DNA of 64,000 nt from JAKFWF01 sp963732635 (lineage in GTDB: Bacteria; Pseudomonadota; Alphaproteobacteria; Rhizobiales; Hyphomicrobiaceae): positions 8,784-72,783 of the forward strand of contig CAVTAL010000012.1 of NCBI GenBank assembly GCA_963732635.1. Direction: 5' to 3'. The notes under the pieces are model-generated. The model did not search any database and was not told the origin of the DNA. It saw only the letters and a list, made by a program, of their open reading frames with translations. Position 1 is the first letter of the stretch. Every line of letters begins with the position of its first letter. Positions 1-8,614 of this stretch are shown here, piece after piece. The position numbers and the translations under genes are program-made.

Positions 1-35
1 GGAAGGGTCAAGCGAGATGCTGTCATGTGCGGTCC

Positions 36-554
36 TTATTGCTTCTGGTCGAAGGATTTGTCGGTCCAGCCGAACACTGTGCGGGCCTCGATCTCGGCGA
101 TGTTGGCGGGTCTTGGGAATGGCTCGGGCGCCGGTTGCCCCGGAATGCGGTCGCGGCCGATCTCGGCGAAGAACTGGTCGAGCCCACCTGGGATCATCAT
201 GACGACGAAAGTCAGCGGCTCATCGTTGGGATTGAGAAAGTGGTGCTTGCGGCCCTTTCCCACGTACACCGTCGTGCCGGCCGCCATCGGATGCTCGACG
301 CCGTCGATGCGGGCAATACCCCGCCCCTCGACGACGTGGATCACCTCCTCTTGTTGGGCGTGTATGTGCTCGCGGATGAAGCACTGCGGTGCGACGGTCT
401 GGGTGCCGAGTGAGAAGTTCGCGGCGCCGCCGGTGGTCTGCTGATTGAGGATGTTGCAGACAAAGCCATTTGCCGGCACCGGCTGCCAGTAGCTGCGGGC
501 CTCGTCGCGCCCGATCACAAGCGCCCTTTCCTGCGGGGTATCACTCTGATCCAT
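36..554 (-). CDS. Cupin-domain protein
   Basis: Single-domain cupin of 172 residues. The metal-binding cupin motif is visible as EHIHAQQEE, matching the HxH-x4-E pattern, and a second conserved stretch follows with a histidine in GKGRKHHF. The fold normally holds one divalent metal ion; members range from dioxygenases and isomerases to small-molecule sensors, and the substrate cannot be read from sequence. I chose the ATG at 554 because GGACGGAG lies just upstream; an ATG at 569 in the same frame would add five residues. No operon partner is visible at the window edge. Family assignment is secure, function open. Confidence 0.8.
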   Translation of the reverse strand: MDQSDTPQERALVIGRDEARSYWQPVPANGFVCNILNQQTTGGAANFSLGTQTVAPQCFIREHIHAQQEEVIHVVEGRGIARIDGVEHPMAAGTTVYVGKGRKHHFLNPNDEPLTFVVMMIPGGLDQFFAEIGRDRIPGQPAPEPFPRPANIAEIEARTVFGWTDKSFDQKQ

Positions 555-637
555 GCCGCTCCGTCCCAAACTCGCTGAAGGCTTTCGCCTCAGGCTCGGG
601 TCGAAAGGCCGGTCATGTCAAGCTGGCAAGCTTAAGC

Positions 638-865
638 TCAGCGCTTGACGCAGCCCTGCATGCAGGCCTGAAACTGGGCGTCGCAACTGGCGCTGCCCTT
701 GGTGCGGATGCGGCAGTCGCTATGCGCGGCGCGGCAGGCTGACACGCAGGAATTGCCTTCGGCATTGGCGCACGACACCGCGCCGTCGGTGAGGGCAGCG
801 CCGAAGCCGGTCAACGCCGTGATCGATGCCAGGCCCGCGAGCATGATAAAAGAACGTCTGCGCAT
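638..865 (-). CDS. Small exported cysteine-rich protein
   Basis: A 75-residue protein with an N-terminal MRRRS followed by a hydrophobic stretch to about residue 25, which looks like a Sec or Tat signal peptide. The mature part of about 45 residues has seven cysteines. The last six follow a mirror pattern: C-x3-C-x6-C, nine residues, then C-x6-C-x3-C. This suggests two short antiparallel helices joined by disulfides in the periplasm or outside the cell. AGGGAG precedes the start codon at good spacing. I do not recognise a named family. It stands alone, divergent from glyS. Confidence 0.7.
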   Translation of the reverse strand: MRRRSFIMLAGLASITALTGFGAALTDGAVSCANAEGNSCVSACRAAHSDCRIRTKGSASCDAQFQACMQGCVKR

Positions 866-1207
866 GGCCTACTCCCTTGACCGGGAAGAATTTTATTTGA
901 ATCGGAACGGCCAAGTTCACATGTCCAAAGCCGCCGCTCGGTGTTGCTTCCAGCCGACTACGCCCTCTACGATGAACGGAACCTGAACCGGATTTGAGCG
1001 CCAAGGATAGCTTGGACCCGCGCGCTGTCAGTTCACGATTTCGCGTGCTCGATCCGGATCGTACTCCAAGGCTCGCGCCGTGGCCTGGATCGCGCCTCGT
1101 AGCTGTCTGCATCTGTCGGGCATTTGACCTTGGCCGTTGCCCCCCGGCCCTAGCTCTCGTAAGTAGCGACACCTGTTGAACGAAAAGCCCCAAGGCCGGT
1201 CACGCCC
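866..1207. other. Intergenic region upstream of glyS
   Basis: No supported gene. The glycyl-tRNA synthetase alpha-subunit gene (glyQ), which lies immediately or nearly immediately upstream of glyS in most relatives, is not here or elsewhere in the window. The short forward frame at 994-1179 has arginine-rich composition and no recognisable motif, so I treat the region as promoter and leader of glyS. I see no riboswitch or tRNA. Confidence 0.5.
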
Positions 1208-3331
1208 ATGTCCGAACTATTGCTCGAACTATTCTCCGAGGAAATCCCCGCCCGCATGCAGGCGCGTGCCGCCGAAGATCTGGGCAAGTTGGTGGGCGAC
1301 GGCCTGAAAGCGGCGGGCCTCGCGACTGGTGAAATGCGTACCTACACGACGCCGCGCCGCCTGACCCTGGTGATCGACAAGGTTGCAGCCGGGTCGGACG
1401 CCGTGCGCGAGGAAAAGAAGGGGCCGCGCACGAACGCGCCAGATCAGGCAATCCAGGGGTTCCTGAAAGGCGCCGGCTTCAAGTCGCTTGATGAGGCGAC
1501 GTTGGTCAAGGACGCCAAGAAGGGTGACTTCTACGTCGCAGTCATCGAGAAGCCGGGCCGGCCAGCCGCGGATATCATTGCCGCTGTGGTGGTGGATACC
1601 ATCGCCAAATTTCCGTGGCCGAAGTCGATGCGCTGGGGCGCGGGGATGCTCGCGTGGGTTCGGCCACTGCATTCGATCTTGTGCCTGCTCGGCGGTAAAG
1701 TGGTGCCGGTTGTAGTCGGCGGCATCGAGGCGTCGGATTCGACCGAAGGACATCGCTTTCTTTCGCCCGGCCGTTTCAAAGTCCGCGATTTCGCCGACTA
1801 CGAAAAAAAGCTGAAGGCCGCACATGTGCTGATTGATCCGGCAGAACGCAGCCGGATGATCGGCGAACAGGCCAAGGCGATCGCGAAGGCCAACAAGCTC
1901 GAATTGGTCGAGGACGAGGGCTTGCTCGCCGAAAACGCTGGGCTCAACGAGTGGCCGACCGTTCTGATGGGCACATTCGATGAATTGTTCCTCGACGTGC
2001 CGGCCGAGTGCCTGACAACGTCGATGAGGGCGCACCAGAAGTGCTTTTCACTACGTGATCCCAAGACCGGAAAACTCGCCAATCGCTTTTTGCTGGTGTC
2101 TAACCTCATCGCCAGCGACGGCGGCAAGGAAATCATCCACGGCAACCAGAAGGTGATCCGGGCTCGGCTCAGCGATGCCAAGTTCTTCTGGGATCAAGAC
2201 CTGAAACGCAAGCTAGAGCCGATGCACTTCGAGCTCAAAGGCATCACCTTCCACGAGAAACTTGGTTCGCAGTGGGACCGCATGGAGCGGATCACCGAAC
2301 TTGCCCGCCAGATCGCTGGTGCGGTTGACGCCGAACCGGAACTCGCTGGTCGTGCCGCGCAGTTATGCAAGGCTGATCTCGTATCCGGCATGGTTGGCGA
2401 GTTCCCCGAGCTGCAAGGCTTGATGGGCCGCTACCTCGCCGAGGCCGAGCATATGGACCCGCGCATCGCGCGCGCCATCGAGCTGCACTACAAGCCAAGG
2501 GGCGCCGGTGACACGGTGCCGCGCGAAGACCAGGGCGACGCAGTCGCGATCGCGGTGGCGCTGGCCGACAAGCTCGACACGCTGGTTGGCTTTTGGGCGA
2601 TCAACGAAAAGCCGACCGGTTCCGGCGATCCCTATCAGCTGCGCCGCGCGGCGCTGGGTTTCATCCGGATCGTGCTGGAGAACGACCTGCGACTGCCACT
2701 GCTGCCGGCAATCCAAAAGCATTATACTGATCGACTCACCAAGCCGACGTCGACACTGTCGCCGACCGAGGTACTGGTGCGCGGCGTCGACGCCCATGCG
2801 CTGGGACTCGATCTGTTGTCGTTCTTCGCCGATCGTCTCAAGGTCTACATGCGCGATCAGGGCGCGCGGCACGACCTGATCGACGCGGTATTCGCGCTCG
2901 GCGGTCAGGATGACCTCGCGCTGATCGTCAAGCGGGTCAACGCGTTGGGCGAATTCCTCAAGACCGACGACGGCGCCAACCTGCTCGCCGGCGTCAAGCG
3001 CGCGGCAAATATCCTAGGGCTCGAGGAGAAAAAGGATAAGGACAGCTATGCTGGTGCCTATGATCTGAAGCTCCTGAAAGAGCCGGAAGAGCTGAAACTC
3101 GCCGCCGCCATCGAGAGCGTGAAGCAGGACACCACGGCCGCGATCAATGTCGAGAACTTCGCCGGCGCCATGCGGGCGCTGGCCGAATTGCGAAGTCCTG
3201 TCGACGCCTTCTTTGAGAAGGTGACCGTTAATGACAAAGACCCCGACATCCGCCGCAATCGGCTCAAAATGCTGTCCGAGATCCGAACCGCGACCCTGCA
3301 GGTTGCGGATTTTTCGAAAATCGCGGGGTGA
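1208..3331 (+). CDS. glyS: Glycine--tRNA ligase beta subunit
   Basis: Beta chain of the bacterial alpha2-beta2 glycyl-tRNA synthetase, which charges tRNA-Gly in the cytoplasm; this subunit mainly recognises tRNA while catalysis is in the alpha chain. The 707 residues fit the family (E. coli 689). The N-terminus MSELLLELFSEEIPA is the family signature, and the segments TEGHRFLSPG, MRAHQKCFSL and GSGDPYQLRRAALG are all typical. The reading frame is intact. The partner glyQ is not adjacent and must be elsewhere. Confidence 0.97.
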   Translation: MSELLLELFSEEIPARMQARAAEDLGKLVGDGLKAAGLATGEMRTYTTPRRLTLVIDKVAAGSDAVREEKKGPRTNAPDQAIQGFLKGAGFKSLDEATLVKDAKKGDFYVAVIEKPGRPAADIIAAVVVDTIAKFPWPKSMRWGAGMLAWVRPLHSILCLLGGKVVPVVVGGIEASDSTEGHRFLSPGRFKVRDFADYEKKLKAAHVLIDPAERSRMIGEQAKAIAKANKLELVEDEGLLAENAGLNEWPTVLMGTFDELFLDVPAECLTTSMRAHQKCFSLRDPKTGKLANRFLLVSNLIASDGGKEIIHGNQKVIRARLSDAKFFWDQDLKRKLEPMHFELKGITFHEKLGSQWDRMERITELARQIAGAVDAEPELAGRAAQLCKADLVSGMVGEFPELQGLMGRYLAEAEHMDPRIARAIELHYKPRGAGDTVPREDQGDAVAIAVALADKLDTLVGFWAINEKPTGSGDPYQLRRAALGFIRIVLENDLRLPLLPAIQKHYTDRLTKPTSTLSPTEVLVRGVDAHALGLDLLSFFADRLKVYMRDQGARHDLIDAVFALGGQDDLALIVKRVNALGEFLKTDDGANLLAGVKRAANILGLEEKKDKDSYAGAYDLKLLKEPEELKLAAAIESVKQDTTAAINVENFAGAMRALAELRSPVDAFFEKVTVNDKDPDIRRNRLKMLSEIRTATLQVADFSKIAG

Positions 3332-3506
3332 AGTTGTGCAGCACGATTCTCCCGGCTTGCCTTCCCAGAAGGGCCACGGCGATGGGCGTATCCGGGGGCG
3401 TGTCCCATTGGTCAGGCCGCGATTCTGGGTCTTGTCGCTTACGCGCGCTTCCGGGCATGCAGAGGCTGGTATTGCCTTATGTTGTTGACGACGGTGCGTG
3501 CGCCCC

Positions 3507-4403
3507 ATGACTTCCGCCCCACAAATCTTCGATACGGCTCAACTCGCGCGCTACCGGCAACGCGCGGCGGCGAAGATTGGCGCGCATGATTTTCTGCTGC
3601 AGCGGGTTTCCGAGGATTTCGCCGACCGGCTCGATGCGGTGAAACGGCAGTTCAGGCAAGTCCTCGATCTCGGCGCGCATCACGGTGTCATTGGCCGCGC
3701 GCTAGGGAACAGGCCGGGTATCGCGAACGTCATCAGCGCCGATGCGTCGCCGGCAATGCTCGAACAATGCCCAGAGTCGCGCGTGCTGTGCGATCTTGAG
3801 GAACTGCCGTTCGCCGAGGCACAATTCGACCTCGTGGTGTCGGGTCTCGCGCTTCACCTCGTCAATGACCTGCCCGGCACGCTGATCCAGATCCGCCGCA
3901 TCCTGAAGCCGGACGGACTGTTCCTTGGGGCGGTGCTTGGCGGTGCGACGCTCACCGAACTGCGTCAGGCCTTCGTCGAGGCCGAATCCGAAATCGAAGG
4001 TGGAGCAAGCCCGCGCGTCGCACCATTCGCTGACGTGCGCGATCTGGGCAGCCTGCTGCAGCGGGCAGGCTTCGCGCTGCCGGTGGTCGATGCCGATATG
4101 ATCACCGTTGCCTACGCGACGCCGCTGCACCTGATGCGCGAGATCCGCGCGTTTGGCGCCGCCAACATGCTGGTCGAGCGGCGGCGCACGCCACTGAAAC
4201 GGGCAACCTTGATGCGCGCCGCCGAAATCTATGCCGAGCGGTTCTCGCGTGCCGACGGCCGCGTCACCGCGACGTTCGAGATCATCACGCTGACCGGCTG
4301 GGCGCCGCACGAAAGTCAGCAGAAACCGTTGCGCCCCGGTTCAGCCAAGACGCGCCTCGCCGATGCCTTGGGAGTGCCTGAGTACAAGCCCGACGAGAAA
4401 TAG
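3507..4403 (+). CDS. SAM-dependent methyltransferase, NDUFAF5/BioC-like
   Basis: A 298-residue class I methyltransferase. The SAM-binding motif is VLDLGAHHGVIG near residue 55; DLEELPFAEAQFDLVVSGL and RRILKPDGLFLGAV follow in canonical order. The long C-terminal half (ATLTELRQAF; FADVRDLGSLLQRAGF) resembles alphaproteobacterial homologues of mitochondrial NDUFAF5, an arginine hydroxylase acting in complex I assembly, and also BioC, which methylates malonyl-ACP in biotin synthesis. No biotin gene is nearby, so the NDUFAF5-like name is preferred. The ATG at 3507 is chosen over an in-frame GTG at 3498. The convergent kinase gene ends six bases past the stop. Confidence 0.85.
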   Translation: MTSAPQIFDTAQLARYRQRAAAKIGAHDFLLQRVSEDFADRLDAVKRQFRQVLDLGAHHGVIGRALGNRPGIANVISADASPAMLEQCPESRVLCDLEELPFAEAQFDLVVSGLALHLVNDLPGTLIQIRRILKPDGLFLGAVLGGATLTELRQAFVEAESEIEGGASPRVAPFADVRDLGSLLQRAGFALPVVDADMITVAYATPLHLMREIRAFGAANMLVERRRTPLKRATLMRAAEIYAERFSRADGRVTATFEIITLTGWAPHESQQKPLRPGSAKTRLADALGVPEYKPDEK

Positions 4404-4409
4404 CGCGAA

Positions 4410-5366
4410 CTACTTCAACACAACATCCGTTGCGGCCTTCGGCACGATCGCGCCGCGATGCTGGATGACGACGCCGGCCAGCCGATGGGCGAGAACGGCA
4501 GCATCGGCCGGCGCATCACCGGCCAGCCGGCGCGCGAGATAGCCTGCGTTGAAGCTGTCGCCGGCGGCCGTGGTGTCGACCGGCTTCACGGTCTCGGGAC
4601 AAGCAACCAGCGTGTCGTGGCCGGCGGATCGGATCAGCGCGCCCTCGGCTCCCTGTTTGACGATGATTTCCGATACCCCGAGCGCAGAAAGGCGGTCAGC
4701 GGTACTATTCGGTGTGGCGTCGTTCCATAGCGCCTGTTCGTCGTCGAAGGTCGGCAGCGCAATGTGGCTCAGGGCCCAGAACCGCGCGAACGTCGACCGT
4801 GCGCGTTCAATATCCCCGCCCCAGCCGCGCGGCCGGTAGTTGCTATCCATGGCGATGGTCGCACCACGCGCACGCGCGCGCCCTAGCGCTTGGGCAAAAG
4901 CGTCGAGGCCTTTTGGCGCATAGAGTGACAGTGTGATGCCGGAAAAATAGACGAGGCGGGCGCTGGCGACGGCGTCTGCAACCGTGGGTGCGTTCGCGCA
5001 TTCGAACAGCTCACGGGCAGCGGCGCGGTCGCGCCAGTACCAGAACGAGCGTTCGCCCTCGGGTGTGGTCTCGATCAGATATAGGCCCGGCATGCGGCCC
5101 GGCAGAATGGTGATAAGGTCGGTCGAGACCTGCTCGGCGCGCGCAGCAGCCACAATGCCTCGACTGTAGGGATCGTCGCCGATTGCTGTTGCGTAGGCAA
5201 CTGCGACGCCGGCGCGGACCATGTAAGCCGCAGTATTGAAAGTGTCACCGCCGAAGGCCAGGGCGAAACGGCCATCGGTACCGCGCGACAATTCGACCAT
5301 GCACTCACCGATTGAAATCACGGCGCCGGATGGGCGGATGGCAACGGCGGCTGCGGGTTTGGGCAT
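4410..5366 (-). CDS. kdgK: PfkB-family sugar kinase, probable 2-dehydro-3-deoxygluconokinase
   Basis: A ribokinase/PfkB kinase of 318 residues, predicted to phosphorylate 2-keto-3-deoxygluconate in uronate/gluconate catabolism. The N-terminal motif is ISIGECMVELS, the substrate-side glycines lie in AFGGDTFNTAAY, and the C-terminal PfkB signature DTTAAGDSFNAGYLA contains the catalytic Asp. YLIETTPEGERSFWYWR and FSGITLSL are typical of KdgK rather than fructokinase. The start at 5366 (MPKPAA) fits better than the upstream ATG at 5417, which would add a proline-rich tail. It is divergent from ugd. Confidence 0.85.
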   Translation of the reverse strand: MPKPAAAVAIRPSGAVISIGECMVELSRGTDGRFALAFGGDTFNTAAYMVRAGVAVAYATAIGDDPYSRGIVAAARAEQVSTDLITILPGRMPGLYLIETTPEGERSFWYWRDRAAARELFECANAPTVADAVASARLVYFSGITLSLYAPKGLDAFAQALGRARARGATIAMDSNYRPRGWGGDIERARSTFARFWALSHIALPTFDDEQALWNDATPNSTADRLSALGVSEIIVKQGAEGALIRSAGHDTLVACPETVKPVDTTAAGDSFNAGYLARRLAGDAPADAAVLAHRLAGVVIQHRGAIVPKAATDVVLK

Positions 5367-5496
5367 GGCGATGTTCGGGCTCGGTGGTAACGGTGATGGC
5401 GGTTGGCAGCAAAGCACGGCGGCCCCCGCCTTGAAAGGTCCGCCGATCTGGCCTACGCCTCGCCCATTCGGGACGCACTCGCCTCGGGGATTCGCG

Positions 5497-6813
5497 ATGA
5501 AAATCTGTATGATTGGCGCCGGCTATGTCGGGCTCGTCTCGGCGGTCTGTTTTTCAGAGTTCGGCTGGACCGTGACCTGCGTCGACAAGGAGCAGTCGCG
5601 CATCGACAGTCTGCTGCGCGGCGAGGTGCCGATCTACGAGCCCGGCCTCGACGATCTGATGGTGCGCAATGTCGCGGCCAAGCGACTGTTCTTCACCAAG
5701 GATCTGGCGGCGGCGGCGAGCGACGCCGATCTGATCTTCCTCGCCGTCGGCACGCCGATGCGCCGGGGCGACGGCCACGCCGACCTGTCCTATGTGTTCC
5801 AGGCGGTCGAGGAGATCGCGCCGCACTTGAACGGCTTCACGGTGCTGACCACCAAGTCGACGGTGCCGGTCGGCACCAGCCGCGAGATCGAGCGCCGGCT
5901 GCGCAGCCTTCGCCCCGACGCCGACTTCGCCGTGTGCTCGAACCCGGAGTTCCTGCGCGAGGGCTCGGCGATCCAGGACTTCACCCATCCCGACCGGGTG
6001 CTGGTCGGCTGCGACGAGCCGCGCGCCAAGGCGGTGATGGAGCGCCTCTACAAGCCGCTCGCCTTGCGCAATGCGCCGTTGATGTTCGTCAATCGGGAAT
6101 CGGCGGAGCTGGCGAAGTATGCCGCCAACGCCTTCCTTGCCATGAAGATCAGCTTTATCAACGAGGTGGCGGATCTTTGCGAGGAAGTGGGCGCCGACGT
6201 GCAGGAAGTGGCGAGTGCCATCGGCAAGGACCGGCGGATCGGCGACAAGTTCCTGCATCCGGGGCCGGGCTATGGCGGCTCGTGCTTCCCGAAGGACGTG
6301 TCGGCGCTGGCCCGCACCGCCCGCGAGCATCGCGCGCCGCTGTCGCTGATCGAGCAGGTCGGCCGCGTCAACGACGAGCGCAAGATCGCGATGGCCGGCC
6401 GCATCGAGAAGGCCGCCGGCGGCTCGGTGCGCGACAAGACGGTGGCGATATTGGGCGTCACCTTCAAGCCCAACACCGACGACATGCGCGACGCGCCGAG
6501 CCTCGTTATCGTGCCGATGCTGGTCGAGAGGGGCGCGCGGGTGCAGGTCTACGATCCGCAAGGGCGCAAGCACGGCGAGAAGGAACTCGAAGGCGTGGCG
6601 TGGTGCGAGGATGCGCTGGCGGCGGCGGCGGGCGCCGACGTCACGGTGGTGCTGACCGAGTGGAACGAGTTCCGCGCGCTCAGTCTCGAGGCGCTGAAAG
6701 CCGCCATGCGTGGTAATGCGCTGATCGACCTGCGCAACATGTTCCAGCCGCAAGACGCGATCGCGGCCGGCTTCAGCTACACCAGCATCGGCCGGCCGGC
6801 GAAGGTTGGGTGA
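5497..6813 (+). CDS. ugd: UDP-glucose 6-dehydrogenase
   Basis: NAD-dependent four-electron oxidation of UDP-glucose to UDP-glucuronate for polysaccharide or lipid-A sugar synthesis. The 438 residues begin with the Rossmann motif MKICMIGAGYVGLVSA; the catalytic cysteine lies in PGYGGSCFPKD, and GVTFKPNTDDMRDAPS marks the C-terminal domain. The frame is open farther upstream, but the Rossmann fold begins exactly at 5497 as in all homologues. It is divergent from kdgK, so uronate synthesis and sugar-acid breakdown lie next to each other, though shared control is only a guess. Confidence 0.95.
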   Translation: MKICMIGAGYVGLVSAVCFSEFGWTVTCVDKEQSRIDSLLRGEVPIYEPGLDDLMVRNVAAKRLFFTKDLAAAASDADLIFLAVGTPMRRGDGHADLSYVFQAVEEIAPHLNGFTVLTTKSTVPVGTSREIERRLRSLRPDADFAVCSNPEFLREGSAIQDFTHPDRVLVGCDEPRAKAVMERLYKPLALRNAPLMFVNRESAELAKYAANAFLAMKISFINEVADLCEEVGADVQEVASAIGKDRRIGDKFLHPGPGYGGSCFPKDVSALARTAREHRAPLSLIEQVGRVNDERKIAMAGRIEKAAGGSVRDKTVAILGVTFKPNTDDMRDAPSLVIVPMLVERGARVQVYDPQGRKHGEKELEGVAWCEDALAAAAGADVTVVLTEWNEFRALSLEALKAAMRGNALIDLRNMFQPQDAIAAGFSYTSIGRPAKVG

Positions 6814-6883
6814 CGGGGATGCGGGCGGCGGAATCCGGCCGGCGCTGCAACTCAATTATCGGTAGACGGGGTTTGTCATTGTC

Positions 6884-8614
6884 ATGATCGAACTGCATGC
6901 CGATCCACCCAAGGCGCCGCGTGTTGCGGTCACGCTTGGCGGCGCGTTGAACTGGTTCCGGCAGGCTTGGGACCGTACCTCCGGCGGCAATCCATGGCTG
7001 CTGACCGGCGCGCTCGTACTGTGCGCCATCGTGGCGCTGCCGATCCTCACAGTGCTGTCGAATATCTTCGCAACGTCGAACGGCACCCTCGGTCACCTCG
7101 CCCGCACCATCTTGCCGGGGATTCTGTTCAATACGATTGGATTGCTGCTGCTGGTTGGGATCGGCACGGCGGTGATCGGTACCGGCTGCGCCTGGCTCGT
7201 CACCATGTACAAGTTCCCACTGAGCAGCGTTTTTGCATGGCTCTTGATGCTGCCAATGGCGATGCCAGCATATATTATTGGTTATGCCTATACCGATTTC
7301 CTGACCTTCGCCGGACCGCTACAGAGCGGGCTGAGAGCGGCGTTCGGCTGGACCCGTGACGATTACTGGTTTCCGAATCTGCAGAGCCTCTGGGGCGTCA
7401 GCCTGATGCTGACGCTTGTGCTCTATCCGTACGTCTATTTTCTGACGCGCTCGGCGTTCCTCGACCAGTCGCTGACTGCGCTCGATGTCGCGCGCACGCT
7501 CGGCCACAGCGGTCGCGACCGCTTCTTCAAGGTGGCGCTCCCGCTCGCCCGGCCGTCGATCGCGGCTGGGCTGGCGCTCGCGCTGATGGAGACGCTGGCC
7601 GACCTTGGCACGGTGCAGTATTTTGGCATCGACACGTTCACGACGGCGATCTACCGCACTTGGTTCGGCATGGGCGACCGCATCGCCGCCGGCAAGCTCG
7701 CCAGCGGCCTCTTACTGTTCGTCGCCATCCTGGTCGTGCTTGAGCAGTGGGCGCGCCGGCAGAGCCGGTTCCACGCCAAGGGCCGCAAGCAGTGGGTGAT
7801 CTCGCGCACCAAGCTGACAGGTTGGCGCAGCGCTCTGGCGGTTGCCGCGTGCGTGACACCGGTGCTGCTCGGCTTCTTGGTTCCGGTTGCCATCCTGCTA
7901 GGACTGCATTTCGAAGGCGGCGATAATCTGTTCGGCACGCGTTTCCTCAGGCTGGCCTGGAATACCTTTTCGCTGGCTGGTGTCGCGGCAGTGATCGTCA
8001 CCGCCGCCGGCTTGTTCGTCGCCTACACCCTGCGGCTCGCCACATCCGAGCGGCTACGCAGTCTACTCAGGCTCGCGACCTTCGGATATGCGCTGCCCGG
8101 CACGGTGATCGCGGTCGGCATCCTGGTTTCGCTCGGTGCCATTGATAGAGGTCTCGATGGGGCGTTTCGAAGCGTGTTCGGAATCTCGACCGGGTTATTG
8201 TTGAGCGGCAGTATCGCGGCGCTGCTTTTTGCCTATCTGGTTCGGTTCCTGGCGGTGGCGGTCGGTGGGCTCGAGGCCGGCTTCGGACGGATCCCGGAAA
8301 GCATGGATCAGGTCGCGCGAACGCTTGGCTGCACCAGTGGCGAAGTGATGAGGCGGGTGCATCTACCACTACTCAGCCGACCACTGATGACTGCTAGCGT
8401 GCTGGTCTTCGTTGATGTGCTGAAGGAATTGCCGGCGACACTGATCATCCGACCATTTAATTTCGATACGCTCGCCGTACGGGTTTACCAACTGGCCGCC
8501 GACGAGCGCCTCGCCGAAGCGTCGACCGGTGCACTCGTGATTGTTTCCATCGGGTTGTTGTCCGTCGGGCTGCTGGCCAGTCTGGTGCGCGGCGCCAAAC
8601 GAAGTATGAGATAG
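6884..8614 (+). CDS. Iron(III)-type ABC transporter permease (two fused permease domains)
   Basis: A 576-residue inner-membrane permease with about twelve hydrophobic segments, made of two tandem binding-protein-dependent transport domains as in FbpB/AfuB/ThiP. Two EAA-type ATPase-docking loops are visible, near residue 199 (ALDVARTLGHSGRDRFFKVA) and near residue 473 (SMDQVARTLGCTSGEVMRRV). Relatives import ferric iron, sometimes thiamine or putrescine, delivered by a periplasmic binding protein. Neither the binding protein nor the ATPase lies within the window, so this is an orphan permease. The channel gene starts at the next base after its stop, suggesting one transcript. Confidence 0.88.
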   Translation: MIELHADPPKAPRVAVTLGGALNWFRQAWDRTSGGNPWLLTGALVLCAIVALPILTVLSNIFATSNGTLGHLARTILPGILFNTIGLLLLVGIGTAVIGTGCAWLVTMYKFPLSSVFAWLLMLPMAMPAYIIGYAYTDFLTFAGPLQSGLRAAFGWTRDDYWFPNLQSLWGVSLMLTLVLYPYVYFLTRSAFLDQSLTALDVARTLGHSGRDRFFKVALPLARPSIAAGLALALMETLADLGTVQYFGIDTFTTAIYRTWFGMGDRIAAGKLASGLLLFVAILVVLEQWARRQSRFHAKGRKQWVISRTKLTGWRSALAVAACVTPVLLGFLVPVAILLGLHFEGGDNLFGTRFLRLAWNTFSLAGVAAVIVTAAGLFVAYTLRLATSERLRSLLRLATFGYALPGTVIAVGILVSLGAIDRGLDGAFRSVFGISTGLLLSGSIAALLFAYLVRFLAVAVGGLEAGFGRIPESMDQVARTLGCTSGEVMRRVHLPLLSRPLMTASVLVFVDVLKELPATLIIRPFNFDTLAVRVYQLAADERLAEASTGALVIVSIGLLSVGLLASLVRGAKRSMR

